In this document: piece by piece, positions 26,399-35,167 of the stretch
How the letters are laid out: the number at the start of each line of letters is the position of its first letter
How positions within the stretch are numbered: the first letter of the stretch is position 1
NCBI RefSeq assembly: GCF_900114995.1
Contig: NZ_FOUX01000006.1
Location: forward strand, 558,001-622,000
DNA: 64,000 nucleotides
Direction: 5' to 3'
Source of the DNA: Chitinophaga sp. YR627
Lineage (GTDB): Bacteria > Bacteroidota > Bacteroidia > Chitinophagales > Chitinophagaceae
Position numbers and translations under genes: made by a program
Notes under the pieces: generated by a model
Database searches by the model: none
What the model was told of the DNA's origin: nothing
Seen by the model: only the letters and a program-made list of their open reading frames with translations

Positions 26399-28840
26399 TT
26401 ATGCCGTGGCAGCAGCGGAAGTATTGCCCGCAACACTGTGTAACGGCTGACTTATTTCAAATGAGATCGCAATGGATGCGCCTCCATCATTTTTTAGCAG
26501 GAGTTCTCCGTCTATATCATTTGCCAGTCCGCGGATAAGTTTTAAGCCCAGTCCGCGTATCTTACCCTCCATAGTCTCCTTTGATATACCAATCCCATTA
26601 TCTTTTATCGTCAGCTGAGCGCGTTCATTATTGGTGAGTAATGAAATGCTGATGCTATTGCCTGTCTGCGGTACCGGGAAGGCATATTTGATCGCATTGG
26701 TAACCGCCTCGTTAACGATCAGTCCTAAAGGGATCGCCTGAGATACGTCCAGTTCCACGTCATGTACCTGCACATTGAACAGTAAGTTGTTTTTAACATT
26801 GTAGCTCAGTCGCAGGTACTGCACCAGTTCAGGCAGGTAAACGCCCATATTGACAGAAGAGACGTTCTCATCGTGGTACAGCTTCTGGTGGATCAGCGAC
26901 ATAGCATAGATCCTGTTCTGACTTTCCTGTATGGCCAGTAAGGCTTCATTCTGCAGATAAGCAGACTGTGATTCCAGAAGACTCACGATCGTCTGAAGAT
27001 TGTTCTTTACACGATGGTGTACCTCCCGCAGAAGCCACTCTTTCTCCTCTACCAGCTGTTGTAATGCAATGTTCCTGGTCAGGGCATCCTGACTGGCTTT
27101 TCGCTTGATACGGTACTGGTTGTATAGGAGGCCTACAATTACGAGCAACAGTGCAATGCTGCCTAAAGTAATTTTACCCACCATCGCAGAGCGGGACAGT
27201 TTGGCCTTCTGCAACTGAGTGTCCTGTTTCAGGAGACGGATATCCTGGTCTTTCTTTTGTGTTTCATATTTGATGATCATGCCGTCCATTGCCTTCCGTT
27301 GGGAAATACTGAATACAGAATCCCGGTAGTACATATACTGATGCATGTGTTTTAATGCCGAGAGGTAGTTGCCGGTGGAAGAATCAATTCTGTACAACAG
27401 ATTATAGGTGGCTGCAAGATCAGGTGCTGATATTTTACCAATGGGATGCTCCAGTGTAAGAGAGGCATATTTGCGGGCAAGGTCAAAGTGGCCGGTTATA
27501 AGATAAAATCTGGCTACTGCACTATATGCAGTTAATGTTTCCGCATAGACGAACTGTGGAGGGAAGTTTTTTACATTTTCCAGGAACAGCAGATATTGTT
27601 CCAGTGCCTTTTGCATGTTACCGGATTCCTCATATGCACCGGCGGCCTGAATGCTCAGCATCATTTTATTGAACACTGTTTCCGGAGGGTACTGATGATT
27701 GAATTTGTCTATTAACTTGAGCGCTTCCAATGGTTGATTTTCGCGCCGGAGCAACGATACTTTGGCCAGAAAACTTTTATACCATAATATCTGTGTTTCT
27801 TTTGTCAGTGGTATACTCAGCGCCCGGTCATTCCACAGGTAAGACATTTTTACTTCGCCGGCATTGTTGAACATTTGTGCCAGGCGCATGCAGATAACTG
27901 TTGAAAAGGCCGTATCTTTTGTTGCCTCCATTGCCTGTACCGCGAGGTCCGCGTATCTGACGCCTTTTATGGCATCGCCCCGAAGTCCATGCATATAGGA
28001 GATATTACTATAGGAGTATTGATGATGAAGATATCCGATCTCTTTCTCCTTCGCCAGTGCGTCCATCATTTCCTTTTCCACGACAGGAGGGTTCGTACGT
28101 AAATGCTCCAGTATCGTGTGATGCATAAGGTTGTATTCCAGCATGCCCCATTTATTATCTCCTGCGATCTTAAACGCTTCCCGGAAGTAGTTTTCCTTCT
28201 GCGGGGTGCCTACTGGTAATCCGTTGGCCTGGTATATGAGAGAACGCACCAGCGATCGTTTCTCGCCTGATTTTCTGCAGAGCGCTACCGCCTGACTGAA
28301 ATAAGGTTGACTTTTGGCGATATCCCCCATATCAGCATAGAGTGTTCCTAACAGCCAGTAACTCTGTAACAGCCAGAAATTATCGCCTGACGCCTGACTT
28401 TCCTGTTGTAATTGCCGCATAAATGTACCCGCTTCTTCAAGATCAGCAGGCTCACTACCCGGCCGGTGCAGATAATAGTTGCTCAGTTCTGCCAGTAACT
28501 GTAGCCTGGCGGTGCCTTTCATTGTATGTACAAGACTGGTGGCTTCGGCTATCCTGCCTGCATCTATCAGCGCCTGTCCGGGATAGTCACTGCCTGTTTT
28601 ATATCCCTCATTATAGGGCATTAACCTGCTGACATTATAAGTGCCCGTTACAAAAAGTAAAGCACTGTCCCGGTCCAGCTGCCCCTGAGAAATACCATAC
28701 AGGTAGTTCCCCGTAGACAGCAGCAGTAACCTTTGCATATCCGTGTTATAGGAGGGAGGGAACTGATTATGCAAAAGTTGTGCGTTCAGTACAGTGCATG
28801 GCAATAACAATAGCCAGCAAAAAAGTATGTGTCGGTACAT
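26399..28840 (-). CDS. TPR-containing sensor histidine kinase (HisKA_2 type)
   Basis: An 813-residue protein: signal peptide (MYRHILFCWLLLLPCTVLNA), a periplasmic region of about 540 residues built of TPR-like helical repeats, one transmembrane helix (ITLGSIALLLVIVGLLYNQY), then a HisKA_2 dimerisation domain with the phospho-acceptor in REVHHRVKNNLQTI and an HATPase domain (NEAVTNAIKYAF, DNGIGIS, GLGLKLI). The ATG at 28840 gives the signal peptide; the longer frame to 28999 does not. No response regulator is adjacent. The ligand is unknown. Confidence 0.9.
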   Translation of the reverse strand: MYRHILFCWLLLLPCTVLNAQLLHNQFPPSYNTDMQRLLLLSTGNYLYGISQGQLDRDSALLFVTGTYNVSRLMPYNEGYKTGSDYPGQALIDAGRIAEATSLVHTMKGTARLQLLAELSNYYLHRPGSEPADLEEAGTFMRQLQQESQASGDNFWLLQSYWLLGTLYADMGDIAKSQPYFSQAVALCRKSGEKRSLVRSLIYQANGLPVGTPQKENYFREAFKIAGDNKWGMLEYNLMHHTILEHLRTNPPVVEKEMMDALAKEKEIGYLHHQYSYSNISYMHGLRGDAIKGVRYADLAVQAMEATKDTAFSTVICMRLAQMFNNAGEVKMSYLWNDRALSIPLTKETQILWYKSFLAKVSLLRRENQPLEALKLIDKFNHQYPPETVFNKMMLSIQAAGAYEESGNMQKALEQYLLFLENVKNFPPQFVYAETLTAYSAVARFYLITGHFDLARKYASLTLEHPIGKISAPDLAATYNLLYRIDSSTGNYLSALKHMHQYMYYRDSVFSISQRKAMDGMIIKYETQKKDQDIRLLKQDTQLQKAKLSRSAMVGKITLGSIALLLVIVGLLYNQYRIKRKASQDALTRNIALQQLVEEKEWLLREVHHRVKNNLQTIVSLLESQSAYLQNEALLAIQESQNRIYAMSLIHQKLYHDENVSSVNMGVYLPELVQYLRLSYNVKNNLLFNVQVHDVELDVSQAIPLGLIVNEAVTNAIKYAFPVPQTGNSISISLLTNNERAQLTIKDNGIGISKETMEGKIRGLGLKLIRGLANDIDGELLLKNDGGASIAISFEISQPLHSVAGNTSAAATA

Positions 28841-28999
28841 GGTGGGATTTTGGTTTGTGAGGGCAAAATACAAAATGATCCGGCGTTTCAGGGAAATAGC
28901 TGCACAAGATAAATAGAAGAGTCCGATAGGGGTAAATGGAAGTTGGCGTGTCTTAGTATAAACCATGTTTTTCATTATTAACAACACAACACGCAACAA

Positions 29000-29728
29000 A
29001 TGAACACAAAGGCTTTATTTTCACTGTTTTCCCTTACTTTATTATGCTTCGCCTGCTCAAAAGATAAACAAACAAACGCTTTCGGAGATGATGTACAAAC
29101 ACATTACCAATCCGGCGCGACCCTCGAAATACAGGACCTGGCGCTTTACACGAAAACAGATATTGTATATGATCCGGAGACCATTAAGCAATTCCTCGAC
29201 ATTCATCTGCCCGATACGCAGTCTTCGTTAAGGAAGCATTTCTACTGGAATCAGACGACTGCCACTGATCTCGACATCGCCATTGCTGTAGATTTTCTGC
29301 CTGATAACAAAGTTCGCTTCAATACGAGGCTGACCCGTATCATCAGCAAAACAGATACGAGTATGGTCCTGGAAGAGATAGACGCAACGGATGTACCAAA
29401 AGCAGGAACTGCTCCCTGCGATGTGGCGCATGACAAAGTAGCGAAGATTACTCCACTGAGTAACTGTCCCGCCGGTAACTGTACGACATACCATAAAACC
29501 TATCCGATCGTCATCAAAAACGGTAAGTATTATCTGCCCACATTATACTTCATGGCGATCAACACGCACATAGAATATGTATTTGGTATGCCTGCGACGA
29601 TCACCTGTTTTAAGTTATCGCAGGATTATCCGATGCTGAATTTTGTAAATCCGGAACTCTCTGCATCGATGGATGCGGGAGATACGATACTGGTGCAACG
29701 TGCAAGACTTGCATTAGAGAGGAAATAA
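29000..29728 (+). CDS. Hypothetical lipoprotein
   Basis: A 242-residue protein with a lipoprotein signal (MNTKALFSLFSLTLLCFACSK; lipidated Cys19). The mature part is soluble and beta-rich, with four cysteines between about residues 138 and 162 (PCDVAH, NCPAGNCTTYH) that could form disulfides. I do not recognise a family. It is divergent from the kinase gene (start 28840) and is followed by a strong terminator. Confidence 0.7.
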   Translation: MNTKALFSLFSLTLLCFACSKDKQTNAFGDDVQTHYQSGATLEIQDLALYTKTDIVYDPETIKQFLDIHLPDTQSSLRKHFYWNQTTATDLDIAIAVDFLPDNKVRFNTRLTRIISKTDTSMVLEEIDATDVPKAGTAPCDVAHDKVAKITPLSNCPAGNCTTYHKTYPIVIKNGKYYLPTLYFMAINTHIEYVFGMPATITCFKLSQDYPMLNFVNPELSASMDAGDTILVQRARLALERK

Positions 29729-29748
29729 AACGTAGTGTCATACTATGA

Positions 29749-29780
29749 AGCTGCCGTGTAGGAATACCGGCAGCTTTTTT
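29749..29780 (+). terminator. Rho-independent terminator
   Basis: AGCTGCCG (29749-29756) and CGGCAGCT (29768-29775) pair perfectly around an 11-base loop, followed by TTTTTTATTTCTTTTTTTT. It ends the lipoprotein gene at 29728. Confidence 0.85.
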
Positions 29781-30238
29781 ATTTCTTTTTTTTGCTAATG
29801 ATGTTATAGTTCCGCTTGCTATTATATGTAATTATTCGTTTCAGTTATAGTACAAATTAGTCGTGTTGAAGTCTGTAATCTGCTACCATGGCTAGATTTA
29901 AGCAAGTGTCCAATATGTTTATCTGATACTTATATGAGGCAGGATGAGTTCGCGTACACACATGAGATAGCGAACGCATGAAAAAATATTTTTCCACATT
30001 CTGGAAGGAAATTCCAATGCATGGAATGGCCAGGTCCGTTGGAAACTACATAATTTGTTGATTTTCAGATATTCGCCACGGTGGCGGCATTCCGGCATTT
30101 TTTTAGTGTAAATGTTACACGTACATGTACTGACCGATAGAATAAATATATGACCCGAATATTTCGTTAACATAAACGCTTTAACCAATTCATATCCTGG
30201 TTAATAAATTTTTTATTACAGAATCACCTTGCGTTTTC
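29781..30238. other. Intergenic stretch without a gene
   Basis: About 460 bases of AT-rich sequence between the terminator and the beta-helix gene promoter. An 89-codon minus-strand frame (29919-30188) looks unlike protein. A GC-rich hairpin, CGCCA-CGG-TGGCG (30074-30086), followed after 11 bases by TTTTTTT (30098-30104) could end an unrecognised plus-strand small RNA, and GGAATTT/AAATTCC-like words lie at 30003-30025. Nothing firmer is seen. Confidence 0.3.
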
Positions 30239-30246
30239 TATATTTG
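30239..30246 (+). promoter_or_regulatory. Candidate -7 box of the beta-helix lipoprotein gene
   Basis: TATATTTG matches TAnnTTTG, 40 bases before the start codon at 30287. No clear TTG is found at the -33 position. Confidence 0.45.
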
Positions 30247-30286
30247 CGACGCGAGAAAATTTTAACCATATCTTTTAAACTACAAC

Positions 30287-31684
30287 ATGAAGAAGAACCG
30301 CACCTACCTGGCGCAGGCATTGCTTTGCGCGTCTATCCTTGCCTTGTCTACAAGCTGCAAAAAAGAAGAAGCAATTCAGGAAAAATTAAATGCCGACAGT
30401 GACCTTGCTGTTACAGCAACAGCTACCGGAAGAGAATTTACATTGCTGCCGGATGCTACCGGCCGACTGGCAATTGACAATTCTGCCGGTACTTACAAAG
30501 CAGGAGACATCATCAATCTTAAAGGGACAATTAAAGTATTGCAGATCTCTAACATGAGCGGTAGTGCTTCTGCGCCAATTGTGGTACGCAATCTCGCAGG
30601 TAATACTGTAACGATTGGTAACCCTGCCTGGAACGGTGGTGCATACGGTGTTGCCTGTGTATTCTGGAACTGTCATTACATTCGTTTCGGCGGACAATCA
30701 GGTCAGTCATCCGTTATCATCAGCGGTTCTACCGCAGCTGCAAAAGCATCTTATTATGATCTTCAGCTGGGTAACAAAACAGATAACATTGAAGTATCCA
30801 ATCTGACGATTCAGAACGGTGGTAATGGTATCGTTGCGAAGACAGATCCGGTGAAAGGAGATGCAAGCACGGCTTATCCAAATACAACCATGATGAACCT
30901 TAAGATCCATGATGTACTGATCAAAAACACGACCAATGAGGCGATGTATATCGGTCATACCGCTACTTACTGGGATCTGACAGCGAATGCGCCATATTAT
31001 GGTTCTACTTCTGCAATGACCAGCGGTCACCAGTATGTACAGCCTGTGATCTGGCGTAATGTGAAGATCTATAACAACACCTGTAAAGATATCGGACTGG
31101 ATGGTATTCAGACAGCCGCTATCGATCAGCTGGAAGTCTACAACAATGAAGTGACCAACTGGGCATTGCAGACTGATAGTTATCACAATGGTGGTATCCT
31201 GATCGGTGGCCGTACTACCAATACCAACGTACACGACAACTGGGTACACGATGGCTGGGGTGAAATGCTGCAGTTCTACGGTTCCGGTGAGAACGGTGCT
31301 ACGCACATCATCAATAACAACCTGTTCTCTAAAAACCAGGGTGAAGGTCTGAGCATCAGAGGTACTGCAAATGCGGTGGTAAAGATCACCAACAATACGA
31401 TCGCCTGGACAAAAGGAAACAGCCTTCGTCTGAATGGCAGCACCGGTATGAAAACAGCACAGATCATCAGTAACAACGCGTTTATCAGACCTATCAATGG
31501 TGTCACTACCATTACCGTAAGAAACTACATCTATGCGGAAGCAGGCGCTGTCTTTACAGAGGGTACAGGTTCCGTGGTGAATAAGAAATTCCCGACTGTA
31601 CAGTCAGCAAAAGTAGACATCAATAACTACTATTTGCCACTGGCAGGTTCTCAGATGGGAAATGCCGGTTACAGAAAGAAATAA
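30287..31684 (+). CDS. Right-handed beta-helix lipoprotein
   Basis: A 465-residue protein with a lipoprotein signal (MKKNRTYLAQALLCASILAL, lipidated Cys24 in STSCKK). From about residue 85 to 430 it consists of short turns with repeated N.TI.NNTIxW, VLIKNTTNEAMYIGH and VHDNWVHDGWGE patterns typical of parallel beta-helix (PbH1) proteins such as pectate lyase-like and alginate-lyase-like enzymes. It is probably surface-exposed and acts on or binds polysaccharide. No catalytic residues can be assigned. Confidence 0.8.
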   Translation: MKKNRTYLAQALLCASILALSTSCKKEEAIQEKLNADSDLAVTATATGREFTLLPDATGRLAIDNSAGTYKAGDIINLKGTIKVLQISNMSGSASAPIVVRNLAGNTVTIGNPAWNGGAYGVACVFWNCHYIRFGGQSGQSSVIISGSTAAAKASYYDLQLGNKTDNIEVSNLTIQNGGNGIVAKTDPVKGDASTAYPNTTMMNLKIHDVLIKNTTNEAMYIGHTATYWDLTANAPYYGSTSAMTSGHQYVQPVIWRNVKIYNNTCKDIGLDGIQTAAIDQLEVYNNEVTNWALQTDSYHNGGILIGGRTTNTNVHDNWVHDGWGEMLQFYGSGENGATHIINNNLFSKNQGEGLSIRGTANAVVKITNNTIAWTKGNSLRLNGSTGMKTAQIISNNAFIRPINGVTTITVRNYIYAEAGAVFTEGTGSVVNKKFPTVQSAKVDINNYYLPLAGSQMGNAGYRKK

Positions 31685-31703
31685 CTGTCACACTTAGCGT
31701 AAT

Positions 31704-31740
31704 GACGCCCATGGATATTATTCCGTGGGCGTCTTGTTTT
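31704..31740 (+). terminator. Rho-independent terminator
   Basis: GACGCCCATGG (31704-31714) pairs with CCGTGGGCGTC (31723-31733) with one G-U wobble around an 8-base loop; TTGTTTT follows. It lies between the beta-helix gene and the convergent FAD monooxygenase. Confidence 0.75.
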
Positions 31741-31759
31741 CATGGATAGTGGTATGCAT

Positions 31760-32884
31760 TTATGCCATTTGCAGGCCTAAGCGGCTTCTGGCCGCCAGTT
31801 GTTTACCGTGATTGACGATCGCCATCCCATACCGGGTTTGCTGTCCGTTCCAGTAGGCGAGCGCCGTTTCAATATCTTCGTGATCATTCAGGCTATTTGC
31901 CAGTACAATCGCATCCCTGTAAGCTTTCGCCGTTCCGGAAGCAGTATGAGGCCTGACTACAAAAGCCGCGTCTCCCATTATAGCAATGCGGTCCTGGTAC
32001 ATCTTTGGCACGGCAAGATCAAAAATGACCTGTACGAAAGGATGTGCTGTCTGTTGTACGCGGTCGCGCAGGATGGGCGGCAATTGTTCATCTGCCAGTT
32101 GCTGCAGTGTCGTAAGACTCTCTGCATTCATCCAGCCTGCCGGTACAGTGAACTGTCTTTCCTGTCCGTTTTTATCGATCATTAATTTTTCCAGTTCAGC
32201 TTGTGTCTTATTCAGGTACCATACCCAGTTGTACAGGCGTTTCCCTTTCTTCAGTTCACCATCTGGCCCCGGTACCATATAAGAGAGTAGATGTGAGTTC
32301 TCATAAGGAAAGAGCGTGAACTTATCAGAGAAGAAAGCAGCTTCTTCCAGTGTCAGTTCCTGTTCAGGAATCAATCCTCTGTATGCGACATATCCTGCGT
32401 ATGCCGGTATCACATCAGGATATATTTGTCCTCTCACGACGGAATTATATCCGTCAGCCCCGATGAGCAATTCCGCTGTCACCTTTTTTCCATTGCTGAA
32501 TGTGGCCGTCACTGCATGTGGATGTTGTTCGGTCGATTGTAATTCATAACCATAGAAATACCTGTCAGCAGGAAAGAAATCTTTGAGCTGCCGCCAGAGA
32601 TAATTCCAGGAGGTGAACTGTGTATCATTCGGATATCTCAGCACCGGAGCGCCGTTTTCATCAAGGATCTGTCTTTGTCTGGCTGGTACGCCAAATACGT
32701 CTTTCGGTGCTATACGATGCTCCATCAGGTAGTCCATCATTTCCGGTTGTATGACAAGACCCGCCCCTCTGTCTTTCATATCCTTTGCCGCGCGTTCATA
32801 TATTTCCACGTCGAAACCTTGTTGCATCAGGGCAATGCCTGCACTGAGGCCGCCAATAGAGCCGCCTATAACAATTATTTGCAT
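31760..32884 (-). CDS. FAD-dependent aromatic monooxygenase
   Basis: A 374-residue group A flavoprotein hydroxylase. The FAD Rossmann motif is at the start (IIVIGGSIGGLSAGIAL), LLIGADGYNSVVR carries the DG motif, and IMGDAAFVVRPHTASGTAKAYRDA resembles the 2,6-dihydroxypyridine-3-hydroxylase branch (RPHT.SG.AKA). It is a cytoplasmic NAD(P)H-dependent hydroxylase of an unknown aromatic or heterocyclic compound. It lies 6 bases after the MFS transporter gene, so substrate import or export by that transporter is plausible. It is not close to TetX in motif spacing. Confidence 0.85.
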   Translation of the reverse strand: MQIIVIGGSIGGLSAGIALMQQGFDVEIYERAAKDMKDRGAGLVIQPEMMDYLMEHRIAPKDVFGVPARQRQILDENGAPVLRYPNDTQFTSWNYLWRQLKDFFPADRYFYGYELQSTEQHPHAVTATFSNGKKVTAELLIGADGYNSVVRGQIYPDVIPAYAGYVAYRGLIPEQELTLEEAAFFSDKFTLFPYENSHLLSYMVPGPDGELKKGKRLYNWVWYLNKTQAELEKLMIDKNGQERQFTVPAGWMNAESLTTLQQLADEQLPPILRDRVQQTAHPFVQVIFDLAVPKMYQDRIAIMGDAAFVVRPHTASGTAKAYRDAIVLANSLNDHEDIETALAYWNGQQTRYGMAIVNHGKQLAARSRLGLQMA

Positions 32885-32890
32885 GATCGG

Positions 32891-34057
32891 TTAGTTTGTT
32901 TTTTGCATACGGGGTGTGCTGACAACATTAAAGATGGCCAGTGCCCCCAGGAAGATCATAAAGGACGTGGACCAGCTCCAGCCTCCTGCATTCCATAAGA
33001 GAATAGACAAATAGGTGCCCAGTGCACCGCCTGCGAAATAGCTGGTCATGTACACCATGTTGATCCTGCTATTGGCCAGATGGTCCAGGGAATAAATGAT
33101 AGCAATATTGGTGACCTGAGTCGCCTGTACGCCTATGTCCAGCAATATCACCGTCAGCCAGATACCGGTAAGAGAACCCGGAAATAGTTTCAGCACAAGG
33201 ATACTGATGAGTGTGAGACCGGTAGAGAAAATCAGTGACCGGGAGTGTGTGCCTTTGTCTGCCAGTTTACCAAACAGCGGCGCCAGTAATGCGCCGGCAG
33301 CAGCCAGTAAGCCAAACAGACCTATCAGAGAGGCGGAATAATTGAATGGCGCTTCACTCAGATAGAATGTCAGCGTTACCCAGAAGGCGCTCAGTGTACC
33401 GAAGGCAAGCATACCCGTCAGTGCTGTTCGTCTCAAAAGTGGAAATCGCCGTAACTGGTCTACTGTTGATTTAAGTAGTCCGGTGTAGGTACCATTGAAA
33501 TGTTCGTGCATGGGTGGAAAGTCCGCCTGCATGAGGATACCTGTAAAGAATACCATCACGGCGGAGAGAAGATATACATATTGCCAGCCCAGCCAGTTGG
33601 TGATAAAACCACTGAATACACGGGCAACGAGAATGCCTACCAGGATACCGGTGAAGATCTGTCCGACGATCTTACCCCGGTTTTCTTTTACCAGACTGGC
33701 CGCCATCGGGAGTATAACCTGTGCCACTACGGAGAAGACGCCGATCAGCAGACTACCCACATACAACATAGGCAGTGTTGGAGAGAATGCCATTAAGAGC
33801 AGTGAGATGAATAAACCGGCCTGCAGATATAATATCAGGCGTTTGCGCTCTATCATATCGCCAATGGGGGTGAGGAAGAAGAGGCCTATACCATAGCCGA
33901 CCTGTCCTAAAACAGAGATGATCCCTGCTTTTTCTGTAGATATCTGAAAGGTGTGTGCGATCGCATTGAGGATGGGTTGGCTGTAATAGACATTTGCCAC
34001 GCTGATACCCGCTGTTGCAGCCATTATAAAGACCTGTGCTTTTGTTAGAGATGCCAT
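32891..34057 (-). CDS. MFS transporter
   Basis: A 388-residue inner-membrane protein with about twelve hydrophobic segments in two halves. The loop-2/3 motif GYGIGLFFLTPIGDMIERKRLI is the major-facilitator signature. It resembles DHA1/YnfM-like drug or metabolite transporters. The stop codon is 6 bases before the monooxygenase start, indicating an operon. A Crp-type regulator gene lies 133 bases upstream on the same strand. Confidence 0.9.
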   Translation of the reverse strand: MASLTKAQVFIMAATAGISVANVYYSQPILNAIAHTFQISTEKAGIISVLGQVGYGIGLFFLTPIGDMIERKRLILYLQAGLFISLLLMAFSPTLPMLYVGSLLIGVFSVVAQVILPMAASLVKENRGKIVGQIFTGILVGILVARVFSGFITNWLGWQYVYLLSAVMVFFTGILMQADFPPMHEHFNGTYTGLLKSTVDQLRRFPLLRRTALTGMLAFGTLSAFWVTLTFYLSEAPFNYSASLIGLFGLLAAAGALLAPLFGKLADKGTHSRSLIFSTGLTLISILVLKLFPGSLTGIWLTVILLDIGVQATQVTNIAIIYSLDHLANSRINMVYMTSYFAGGALGTYLSILLWNAGGWSWSTSFMIFLGALAIFNVVSTPRMQKTN

Positions 34058-34190
34058 TGTAAAGTGTTTGTTTACTTACCGAATCGATTGTCATAAAGAC
34101 AATACAAAGTTGGCATCTTTGCACATCCTCTCCAATGAACTGGAACAGGAAAAAAAGGCTAACTGGTTTAAGAAAACAGGTTGAACTGGA

Positions 34191-34781
34191 TTAACTTTTC
34201 TTCGCCATCCTTTTGTGGCGCAGCTTTGAGAGGTATTCTGTCGTCATGCCCAGGAAGGAAGCCAGTGCGTATTGGGGGACTATGCGTACAATGTTGGGAT
34301 ATTTTTCCAGGAAGATCTCGTAGCGTTGTTCGGCAGTTTTAGTAAGATTGGTGATCACTCTGCGGGCCATATAAGCCGCTGTATTTTCTGCCAGTATCCG
34401 GAAGAATGTCTCGAATTTATACCTGCTGTTTTTGAGGCGTTGTTCAGTGTCATAATCTATCTCCAGTATCAGACTGTCTTCCAGCGCCACGATGAACATA
34501 GTAGCCGGTTGCTGGAAAATGTAACTGTTATAATCGGAAATCCACCAGTCCTCAATGGCAAACTGTATGGTATGTTCCTGTCCTTCATCCCCAATAACAT
34601 AGGCTCTGAACGCGCCTTCCACTACAAAATATCTGTGTTTCGCGGGAAAGCCGGGTTGCTCGATAAACTGTCTTTTCTTTATCCTGACAGCTTTAAAGCT
34701 GTTGCAGAACTCATTCAATTCCTCTTCTGTAAAGGGAATGCGGCTGAGCACGTGCTCTCTGAAGCTACTGTAATCCGACAT
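34191..34781 (-). CDS. Crp/Fnr family transcriptional regulator
   Basis: A 196-residue protein: an N-terminal cyclic-nucleotide-binding-like beta roll (residues 20-120, with KRQFIEQPGFPAKHRYFVVEG) and a short C-terminal helix-turn-helix (YALASFLGMTTEYLSKLRHK). It belongs to the short Bacteroidota Crp-like group, which usually lacks the cAMP-binding RS.A residues, as here. It may control the MFS/monooxygenase pair downstream. Confidence 0.88.
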   Translation of the reverse strand: MSDYSSFREHVLSRIPFTEEELNEFCNSFKAVRIKKRQFIEQPGFPAKHRYFVVEGAFRAYVIGDEGQEHTIQFAIEDWWISDYNSYIFQQPATMFIVALEDSLILEIDYDTEQRLKNSRYKFETFFRILAENTAAYMARRVITNLTKTAEQRYEIFLEKYPNIVRIVPQYALASFLGMTTEYLSKLRHKRMAKKS

Positions 34782-34918
34782 GGCATACTATTTTATAAAC
34801 GATCTGGTTGTCCCGCAGTGTAGGCTGCGGACTAAAATTAGCAATAAAATAGTAGCTGTCTCCGGGCAGTGAGGATAATGGCAAATATTCCCCGGAGTAT
34901 TGCATCAAACAGTAAAGC

Positions 34919-35023
34919 TTACCGGAGAATTAAGCGGGCGGCAAGTGTGATCAGGGAAATGGCAATGAAAAAGCCATATAAAAGGTGAATGGATTTCAGA
35001 CGGGGGAAAGGGTCGTTTTTCAT
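34919..35023 (-). CDS. Tiny single-pass membrane protein (34 aa)
   Basis: ATG at 35023 to TAA at 34919 encodes MKNDPFPRLKSIHLLYGFFI followed by AISLITLAARLILR: a charged N-terminus, one membrane helix (residues 13-29) and a basic tail. This layout is typical of real small membrane proteins, and the frame occupies an otherwise empty 384-base gap. It starts 1 base after a 57-base near-perfect hairpin that would form its mRNA leader. No family is recognised; functional linkage to the Kup gene upstream on the same strand is possible. Confidence 0.5.
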   Translation of the reverse strand: MKNDPFPRLKSIHLLYGFFIAISLITLAARLILR

Positions 35024-35024
35024 G

Positions 35025-35081
35025 ATATAAACTTTCCATATACTGGAGCAAAAAGTACTCCTGCATATGGAAAGTTTATAT
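35025..35081 (-). promoter_or_regulatory. Long leader hairpin in front of the 34-aa gene
   Basis: Two 24-base arms (35025-35048 and 35058-35081; ATATAAACTTTCCATATACT... and complement) match at 22 positions around a 9-base loop containing AAAAAG. On the minus strand the hairpin ends 1 base before the ATG at 35023, so the whole initiation region is inside or against the stem. This suggests control of translation or a mobile hairpin; without a T-run it is not a typical terminator. Confidence 0.6.
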
Positions 35082-35140
35082 GTTGTTGATTTACAATAGT
35101 GTCGGAAGTGGCATCCTTCGTAACGGCTTCTCGAAATGAG

Positions 35141-35167
35141 AAGGTTTTCTCAGCTTGAGAAGACCTT
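35141..35167 (-). terminator. Hairpin at the end of kup
   Basis: AAGGTTTTCTCA (35141-35152) pairs with TGAGAAGACCTT (35156-35167) at 11 of 12 positions plus a wobble, overlapping the kup stop codon by two bases. A second smaller dyad (CTTCTC/GAGAAG, 35127-35143) follows on the minus strand. No T-run is present. Confidence 0.45.

Noticed and set aside
29919..30188. 89-codon minus-strand frame
   Set aside because: No family pattern and no initiation signal; the region looks like a regulatory gap.
31760..34057. Tetracycline destructase (TetX) with efflux pump
   Set aside because: The FAD motifs fit the dihydroxypyridine-hydroxylase branch (RPHT.SG.AKA) and not TetX; the MFS protein gives no drug specificity.
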